The notes under the pieces: model-generated
What the model was told of the DNA's origin: nothing
The model's input: only the letters and a program-made list of their open reading frames with translations
Databases searched by the model: none
Source of the DNA: Caldimicrobium sp964595655
Lineage (GTDB): Bacteria; Desulfobacterota; Thermodesulfobacteria; Thermodesulfobacteriales; Thermodesulfobacteriaceae
Direction of reading: 5' to 3'
NCBI GenBank assembly: GCA_964595655.1
Contig: CAZQQV010000006.1
Coordinates: forward strand, 1 to 38,145
Length of the DNA: 38,145 nucleotides
Translations under genes and position numbers: made by a program
Part shown: in pieces, positions 33,618-38,145 of the stretch
Layout: every line of letters begins with the position of its first letter
Numbering within the stretch: position 1 is the first letter of the stretch

Positions 33618-34052
33618 GTGGAAGCCATTCCTGTTTTAAGTATCTTTGCGGAGAATAAACCAGGAAAGCTTGAGAAAATTACCGAAGTGCTTGCTAAAGA
33701 GGGAATTAATATTCTTGGGTTTTCCATCATAAGTGTTAAAGATTTTGGAGTGATTAAATTTCTGGTAGATCAGCCTGAGAGGGCCTATCAAAAATTTAAA
33801 GAAAGGGGTTTTACTGTGGCGAAGGTGCCCTGCCTTGGTATTGAGCTTGAGGATAGACCTGGGGGGCTCTATGAAGTGGTAAAACTCATAAGTTCCAAGG
33901 GAATAAATATTGAGAGTGCCCTTGTTTATGTGGCAGAAACTAGAAAAAAGGCTTACTTTGTTTTTGAGGTGGAAGACCTTGAAAGTGCCTGGAAGGCCCT
34001 AAAAGAGGAAAAGGTGAGATTTCTAAAGGTATCAGACTTTATAAAGGAATAG
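33618..34052 (+). CDS. Double ACT-domain regulatory protein, copy 1
   Basis: A 144 aa protein consisting of two ACT domains, residues ~4-70 and ~72-142, each beginning with a ligand loop: SIFAENKPGKLEKI in the first and GIELEDRPGGLYEV in the second. ACT domains bind amino acids; next to a phenylacetate-CoA ligase and IOR, an aromatic amino acid or aryl acid is the likely ligand (inference). GTG 33618 lies ten bases after AAGGAGG. An ATG at 33610 is in another frame. Confidence 0.88.
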   Translation: MEAIPVLSIFAENKPGKLEKITEVLAKEGINILGFSIISVKDFGVIKFLVDQPERAYQKFKERGFTVAKVPCLGIELEDRPGGLYEVVKLISSKGINIESALVYVAETRKKAYFVFEVEDLESAWKALKEEKVRFLKVSDFIKE

Positions 34053-34074
34053 AAAGGATTTTTATAAAAGTTCA

Positions 34075-34098
34075 CGCAGGCTAAAGCCTGCGATTACC
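34075..34098 (+). repeat. Copy C of the intergenic repeat, perfect 7-bp hairpin
   Basis: CGCAGGC-TAAA-GCCTGCG at 34075-34092 is a perfect stem, followed by ATTACC. It aligns with GCGGGCTAAAGGTCTTGCGGCTACC of copy B with two bases missing. It separates the two paaK-ACT cassettes and could weaken read-through, although a T-run is lacking. Confidence 0.6.
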
Positions 34099-34148
34099 GC
34101 AAAAAATTTTGGCAAAGAACTCAATTAGCAAAAAAAGGAGGTTTAGAG

Positions 34149-35453
34149 ATGTTCTGGAATAAAGAGCTTGAGACCTTACCCAGAGAGAAGTTAAGGGAGC
34201 TTCAACTTCAGCGTCTAAAAGAGGTAGTCAAGTACGCCTATGAAAGAGTTCCCTTTTATAAAAAGAGATTTGATGAGGTAGGGATTAAGCCAGAGGATAT
34301 CAAAACCCTTGAGGATATAAAGTATATTCCCTTTACAAGCAAGGCTGACCTGCGAGAGGTTTATCCCTTTGGGATGTTTGCTGTTCCCCTTTCAGAGATT
34401 GTGGAGATTCACTCTTCAAGCGGAACCACTGGAAAACCTGTAGTTATGGGATACACAAGAAGGGACATTGAGGTGTGGAAGGAGGTTATGGCTAGATCTC
34501 TGGCAATGATTGGGGTGACCAAAGAGGATATAATTCAGATTGCCTATGGATATGGGCTTTTCACAGGGGGGCTTGGCTTTCACTACGGAGCCTTAACAAT
34601 CGGGGCAACTATAGTTCCAGCTTCAGCAGGAAATACAAGAAGACAAATTGAGCTTATGAGGGATTTTGGAACCACTGTTCTTTGTTGCACGCCCTCTTAT
34701 GCCCTTTATCTTGCAGAGTATGCCAGGGATGAAATGGGAATTGAGCCCTCGAGGCTGAAACTCAGGGTTGGAAGCTTTGGGGCTGAAATGTGGACAGAGG
34801 AGATGAGAAGAGAAATAGAGAAAAGATTTGGGATAAAGGCTTATAATGTGTATGGCCTTACAGAGATTATAGGGCCAGGAGTTGCTCACGAGTGCCCAGA
34901 GCAAAAAGGGCTTCACATCTGGGAAGATCACTTTTATCCAGAAATTATTGATCCTGAAACAGGAGAGCCCCTTCCAGAAGGAGAAATGGGAGAGCTTGTT
35001 CTTACCACTCTCACTAAAGAAGGTGTTCCTATGATTCGTTTTAGAACAAGAGACCTTACTCGTCTTATACCAGGAGAGTGCGCATGCGGAAGAACAGGAA
35101 GAATGATAGAGCGTATTCGCGGAAGAAGCGACGATATGATCAAGGTGAGGGGGGTTATGCTCTTTCCTTATCAAATTGAGCAGGCTATTCTTGAAGTGCA
35201 AGGGGTTGAGCCTCACTATCAGATTATTCTTACAAGACCTCATCATCTGGATGAAATTGAAGTGCAAGTTGAGATGTCCAAGGAGACCTTCTCAGACGAA
35301 GTAAAGGAAATTGAAGCCTTAAGAAGAAGGCTTGAAAAACGCATTGAAGAGGCTGTGGGAATAAGGGTCAAAGTGACCCTTGTTGAGCCAAAGACCATTC
35401 CAAGATTTGAGGGAAAAGCTAAGCGTGTAATTGATAAAAGAGGATTAAGTTAA
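34149..35453 (+). CDS. paaK: Phenylacetate-CoA ligase family protein, copy 2
   Basis: Second aryl-acid CoA ligase, 434 aa and colinear with copy 1 but clearly diverged (they look about half identical). It has the same motifs: HSSSGTTGKPVV, NVYGLTEIIGPG, RFRTRDLTRL, EGKAKRVIDKR, and the cysteines HECPEQ and CACGRTGR. Differences cluster in the substrate region: QIAYGYGLFTGGLGFHYG here versus QNSMTYGLFTGALVMHYG. It probably uses a different aryl acid. A strong AAGGAGG lies seven bases before the ATG. Confidence 0.93.
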   Translation: MFWNKELETLPREKLRELQLQRLKEVVKYAYERVPFYKKRFDEVGIKPEDIKTLEDIKYIPFTSKADLREVYPFGMFAVPLSEIVEIHSSSGTTGKPVVMGYTRRDIEVWKEVMARSLAMIGVTKEDIIQIAYGYGLFTGGLGFHYGALTIGATIVPASAGNTRRQIELMRDFGTTVLCCTPSYALYLAEYARDEMGIEPSRLKLRVGSFGAEMWTEEMRREIEKRFGIKAYNVYGLTEIIGPGVAHECPEQKGLHIWEDHFYPEIIDPETGEPLPEGEMGELVLTTLTKEGVPMIRFRTRDLTRLIPGECACGRTGRMIERIRGRSDDMIKVRGVMLFPYQIEQAILEVQGVEPHYQIILTRPHHLDEIEVQVEMSKETFSDEVKEIEALRRRLEKRIEEAVGIRVKVTLVEPKTIPRFEGKAKRVIDKRGLS

Positions 35454-35475
35454 TAAGATTTTAAAGGGGGATGCT

Positions 35476-35907
35476 ATGAAGATCAAGCAGATTTCCGTTT
35501 TTTTAGAAAATAAAAAAGGAAGGCTTTATGAGGCCTTAAGTGCTCTTGCTCAGGCTGGAGTAAACATTAGGGCCCTTTCCATTGCGGACACCTCTGATTT
35601 TGGAATCCTTCGCATGATTGTTAACAATCCTGATCTTGCCAAAAAGGCCTTAGAAGAGGCAGGCTTTACCACCAAAATTACCAATGTGATTGCCGTTGGA
35701 GTTAAAGACGAGCCAGGTGGCCTTGCTGAGATTTTAAAAATTCTCTATGAAAAGGATATCAATGTGGAATATGTTTATGCCTTTGTGGAAAAAAGCGGAG
35801 AAGAGGCCCTTGTGGTTTTAAGAACCAATAATCTTGAAAAGACCATTGATGTTCTTCGCGAAAGGGGAGTAAAACTCCTGGATAGTAAGGCTGTGGAAAG
35901 CCTTTAA
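35476..35907 (+). CDS. Double ACT-domain regulatory protein, copy 2
   Basis: A 143 aa double-ACT protein like the one at 33618: SVFLENKKGRLYEAL opens the first domain and GVKDEPGGLAEILKIL the second. Each paaK is followed by one such gene, so the pairs look like a duplicated two-gene cassette. The likely role is amino-acid-responsive control of the ligase or its expression (inference). AAAGGGG precedes the ATG. Two repeat copies and convergent iorA follow. Confidence 0.88.
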   Translation: MKIKQISVFLENKKGRLYEALSALAQAGVNIRALSIADTSDFGILRMIVNNPDLAKKALEEAGFTTKITNVIAVGVKDEPGGLAEILKILYEKDINVEYVYAFVEKSGEEALVVLRTNNLEKTIDVLRERGVKLLDSKAVESL

Positions 35908-35925
35908 TCTGAAATTAAAGGTTTT

Positions 35926-35951
35926 GGTAGGTGTAAGACCTTAGGCCTGCC
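35926..35951 (+). repeat. Copy D of the intergenic repeat
   Basis: The block begins GGTAGGTGTAAGACC and ends GGCCTGCC. It matches about 20 of 26 positions of the reverse complement of copy B's right side. It lies between the second ACT gene and iorA. Confidence 0.5.
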
Positions 35952-35984
35952 TTGGTTTTCAAAATTGAAATTTCAAAAACCTTG

Positions 35985-36005
35985 TAGCTGCAAGACCTTT
36001 AAGCC
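35985..36005 (+). repeat. Copy E of the intergenic repeat
   Basis: TAGCTGCAAGACCTTT plus AAGCC differs from copy B's TAGCCGCAAGACCTTTAGCC by one substitution and one inserted A. It stands in the same orientation as copy D, 34 bases beyond it. Between them is an imperfect inverted repeat (GGTTTTCAAAATT...AATTTCAAAAACC). Confidence 0.65.
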
Positions 36006-36109
36006 TTGGGAAAAAAATCAATAAAACTTCAAGAAGCGCAATCTACGCGTTACGGCAATCGAGAACCTAAAAAGACCCATAATTTTGCAAAGGTTTCAAG
36101 CTTGCCAGG

Positions 36110-37669
36110 TCAGGAAGAACTTGTTTTCTTGAGTTTTCCAGCAATAAGCACACAGGGCCTTTTAGAGATAACCACATGCACACCTGGGGTTTCAAGCCCT
36201 TTTTTAAGTGCAGAAACAAGCTCTTCGTGCTTTAAGGGATCAATTTCAACCACTGAGTCAACCCCGCAGGCCTTACAAATCTCAACGAGGCTTAATTTTT
36301 TGGTTTCTTCACCCTTTGCAGTTATGCCAAGATGAGGAGTTGGTTGATGCCCGGTCATGGCAACAACGGAGTTATCAAGGATGCAAACAAGGATGTTTGC
36401 TTTGTTGTAAACGGCATCTATTAAGGCAGGGATTCCTGTGTGCCAGAAGGTGGAATCTCCAATGACTGCGGCAACCCGGTTTATCCCCTGTTTGGCAATT
36501 CCTATGGCTTTACTGATACTTGCCCCCATGCAAAGGCAGGTATCAAGGGCTGAGAATGGAGGAAGACATCCGAGGGTATAACAGCCTATGTCCCCTGTGA
36601 CAAAGGTTGGGCCTGCTTCCAAAAGGGCCTTATAAAATTCCCTGTGCGGACAGCCCGGACAGAGCATGGGAGGCCTTGGAGGCACTGTCTCTGGAGATCT
36701 TGCTTGGGCTTTTCCAAAAAGCCTCAAAAGTGGATCTGGCCCAAGCTCTCCTTCAAGAGGTAAATCTCCAGTAAGTTTTCCCCTTACCTTCGGGTGAAAA
36801 CACCTTACCATTTTTTCAATAAAGGGATAACCCTCTTCTACCACAATAACTTCTTCAAGATTTTTAACGAAATCTTTTATTAGGTTTTCCTCAACAGGAT
36901 AGGCTGTGATTTTGAGAATGGGAAGCTTTTCGCCAACCTCAAGGGCATAAGTATAGGCAAGCCCGCAGGCAATAATTCCCCTTTTGCCTTCACCAGGAAT
37001 GATCTCATTGAAGGAATATTTTTTAAGTAATTCAGGGATTTTGGCTTGTTTGGCGTTAAGCTCTTTGTGAAGGGGAATAACATGTCTTGGGATGGCAATA
37101 AGATGTAAAGGGTCTTTGTAGAGGGTTACCTCCTTTTGAGGCTTTATTTCTCCAAGGGTTACAGGGCTATAGCAATGAAGTAGCCTTGTTTGAGAGCGAA
37201 TCATCACAGGAAGACGAAGTTCTTCTGAAAGATCAAAGGCTATTTTGGTGTATTCCTTGGCAGTTTCTCCATCATAAGGCTCAAGACAGGGAATTTTGGC
37301 AAAATAGGCATAAAAGCGAGAATCCTGTTCATTTTGAGAGGAATAGGCTCCAGGGTCATCACCCACTGCAAGGACAAAGCCTCCTCTTGTTCCAAGATAG
37401 GAGGCTGTCATGAAGGGATCTGCTGCCACATTGAGGCCCACATGCTTCATGGAGCAAAGAACTCGTCTTCCTGTAATACTTACTCCATAGGCCACCTCAA
37501 AGGCAACTTTTTCGTTTATGGACCACTCACAGGGAATTTCGCTGTTTTTAGCAATATACTCAAGGATTTGTGTGGCAGGAGTTCCTGGATAAGAGGTAGC
37601 ATAGGAGATGCCAGCCTCAATGGCACCCCGGGCAATGGCATCCGTTCCAAGCATTAAGATTCTCTTCAT
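36110..37669 (-). CDS. iorA: Indolepyruvate:ferredoxin oxidoreductase alpha subunit lacking the ferredoxin domain
   Basis: TPP-dependent catalytic subunit. Domains in order: pyrimidine-binding (LGTDAIARGAIEAGISYATS, YPGTPATQILEYIA), a middle transketolase-C-like domain, and a TPP-binding domain with MLCPGCPHREFY, VTGDIGCYTLG, GDSTFWHTGIPALID and DNSVVAMTGHQPTPHLG. The start is ATG 37669 after GGGGG, placed by the promoter at 37697-37725; an ATG at 37708 is open but upstream of the likely transcript. The protein ends 11 residues after RPCVLI, at 519 aa. Usual IorA proteins run ~600-650 aa with a C-terminal two-[4Fe-4S] ferredoxin domain, which is absent. No remnant follows in any minus frame. 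The gene is convergent to iorB's cluster. Confidence 0.94.
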   Translation of the reverse strand: MKRILMLGTDAIARGAIEAGISYATSYPGTPATQILEYIAKNSEIPCEWSINEKVAFEVAYGVSITGRRVLCSMKHVGLNVAADPFMTASYLGTRGGFVLAVGDDPGAYSSQNEQDSRFYAYFAKIPCLEPYDGETAKEYTKIAFDLSEELRLPVMIRSQTRLLHCYSPVTLGEIKPQKEVTLYKDPLHLIAIPRHVIPLHKELNAKQAKIPELLKKYSFNEIIPGEGKRGIIACGLAYTYALEVGEKLPILKITAYPVEENLIKDFVKNLEEVIVVEEGYPFIEKMVRCFHPKVRGKLTGDLPLEGELGPDPLLRLFGKAQARSPETVPPRPPMLCPGCPHREFYKALLEAGPTFVTGDIGCYTLGCLPPFSALDTCLCMGASISKAIGIAKQGINRVAAVIGDSTFWHTGIPALIDAVYNKANILVCILDNSVVAMTGHQPTPHLGITAKGEETKKLSLVEICKACGVDSVVEIDPLKHEELVSALKKGLETPGVHVVISKRPCVLIAGKLKKTSSS

Positions 37670-37696
37670 TTGAGGCCCCCGAAAAATTGATTTCAA

Positions 37697-37725
37697 AATA
37701 TAACACAAACCTAAGGCTATTGCAA
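37697..37725 (-). promoter_or_regulatory. Sigma70-type promoter of iorA
   Basis: On the minus strand, TTGCAA at 37725-37720 and TATATT at 37702-37697, with a 17-base spacer. The predicted transcript starts near 37690, about 20 bases before ATG 37669. This argues against the ATG at 37708. Confidence 0.6.
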
Positions 37726-37933
37726 ATTATGATTTTTATGTTTGTGGGTAGTATCATAAATAAGAACCTCCTGAGCCCAACCCAAAATCACAAAGAAGAA
37801 GGATGGCTATAGAAACTGGGGAAATACTGATAAAAGGGACATACTGGGAAAATGAAGAAGCTTAAGCTTATGTTGAATTTTTCGCTCATCAGGGAATTTT
37901 TTCACAGAGACTAAAAAAATTTCAAAAAAAACT

Positions 37934-38145
37934 TTATGCTGCCTTTAAGACTCTTGCCTCAAGTCTTTGTATCCTATGAAGCATGTCATCAATTACTTCC
38001 TTCTGAGAAAGAGCCCTGTTTAAATCACCTCTTATCTTCGATACCTCCAAGAATAATTCATCAATACGCTTGTTTGTCTCGTCAATGCGTAAGGTATTGG
38101 CCATAATTTCTTTTTTTAGCTCATCCCTTGTCTCATCAATGCGCT
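37934..38145 (-). CDS. Coiled-coil protein with RIDET-type repeats (C-terminal part, runs off the window)
   Basis: Only the last ~70 residues are in the window, ending at the TAA complement 37936-37934. They are rich in heptad-like repeats: RIDETRDELKKEI, LRIDETNKRIDELF, then a helical tail ending RIQRLEARVLKAA. This predicts one long coiled coil. At DNA level the repeat TCATCAATGCG/TCGTCAATGCG recurs near 38090 and 38135. Such tails occur in multimeric proteins of unknown role and in some PD-(D/E)XK nuclease-like proteins; nothing here decides. The 264-base gap upstream of iorA (37670-37933) holds only the iorA promoter and no convincing gene. Confidence 0.75.
   Translation of the reverse strand, partial: RIDETRDELKKEIMANTLRIDETNKRIDELFLEVSKIRGDLNRALSQKEVIDDMLHRIQRLEARVLKAA

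Noticed and set aside
34623..35267. 214 aa minus-strand ORF
   Set aside because: It is antisense to the second paaK, has no recognisable motif, and is an artefact of codon bias in the real gene.
37617..37757. 46-codon minus-strand ORF with AGGAGG upstream, overlapping the iorA start
   Set aside because: The likely iorA promoter lies inside it, so its start would not be on the transcript. It runs out of frame into iorA and its protein looks random.
37803..37865. 20-codon plus-strand ORF (MAIETGEILIKG...)
   Set aside because: It has a reasonable ribosome-binding site but no continuation, neighbour or recognisable family; it may be a gene remnant but cannot be supported.

Overview
This 38 kb stretch (roughly 40% GC by eye) looks like chromosome from an anaerobic, thermophilic, Gram-negative bacterium, most likely of the Thermodesulfobacteriota (Caldimicrobium/Thermodesulfobacterium type). 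That assignment is an inference. It rests on a two-subunit indolepyruvate:ferredoxin oxidoreductase, the NAD-linked PyrK/PyrD dihydroorotate dehydrogenase, short-form ThiC, an outer-membrane porin, LapA- and MurJ-type envelope genes, and Lys-rich proteins. Coding density is very high. Many genes overlap by 1-32 bases, TTG starts are common, and no rRNA, tRNA, CRISPR array or insertion sequence was seen.

Layout. (1) 86-1393: thiC on the minus strand, then a KefB-type antiporter on the plus strand. (2) 3.5-8.7 kb: a phosphate operon, pstS-pstC-pstA-pstB, running by an 8-base overlap into the lipid II flippase gene murJ. (3) 8.7-13.4 kb: a YkgJ-like cysteine-cluster protein that appears to start at ATT, followed by pyrK-pyrD-hslO, a LapA-domain protein and a serine hydrolase. 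(4) 13.7-17.9 kb: a PilZ-orotate phosphoribosyltransferase fusion, a TauE/SafE exporter, argJ, a 53-codon four-cysteine protein, surE and a small HTH protein. (5) 17.9-21.1 kb, minus strand: prfB (with an intact programmed frameshift), carA and ribF, each overlapping the next by 20 bases. (6) 21.4-28.8 kb, plus strand: flavin reductase-like protein, DUF488, thiamine-binding protein, argG, transaldolase, a PAP2 phosphatase, a GT39 transferase, radA and a DedA/VTT protein. (7) 28.8-31.6 kb, minus strand: hisF, cutA and a porin. (8) 31.7-37.7 kb: an aryl-acid module, iorB-paaK-ACT-paaK-ACT, facing a convergent iorA. (9) The window ends inside a coiled-coil protein.

How the genes work together. 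Four pyrimidine genes are present but scattered (carA, pyrK, pyrD, pyrE), as are two arginine genes (argJ, argG). The aryl module would interconvert arylpyruvates, aryl-CoAs and aryl acids, with double-ACT proteins as probable aromatic amino acid sensors.

Most unusual points: the PilZ-PyrE fusion, which would tie a c-di-GMP-type domain to de novo pyrimidine synthesis; an IorA lacking its C-terminal ferredoxin domain; a probable AUU start with its own promoter and Shine-Dalgarno; and a dispersed intergenic palindromic repeat family found in several gaps between genes.
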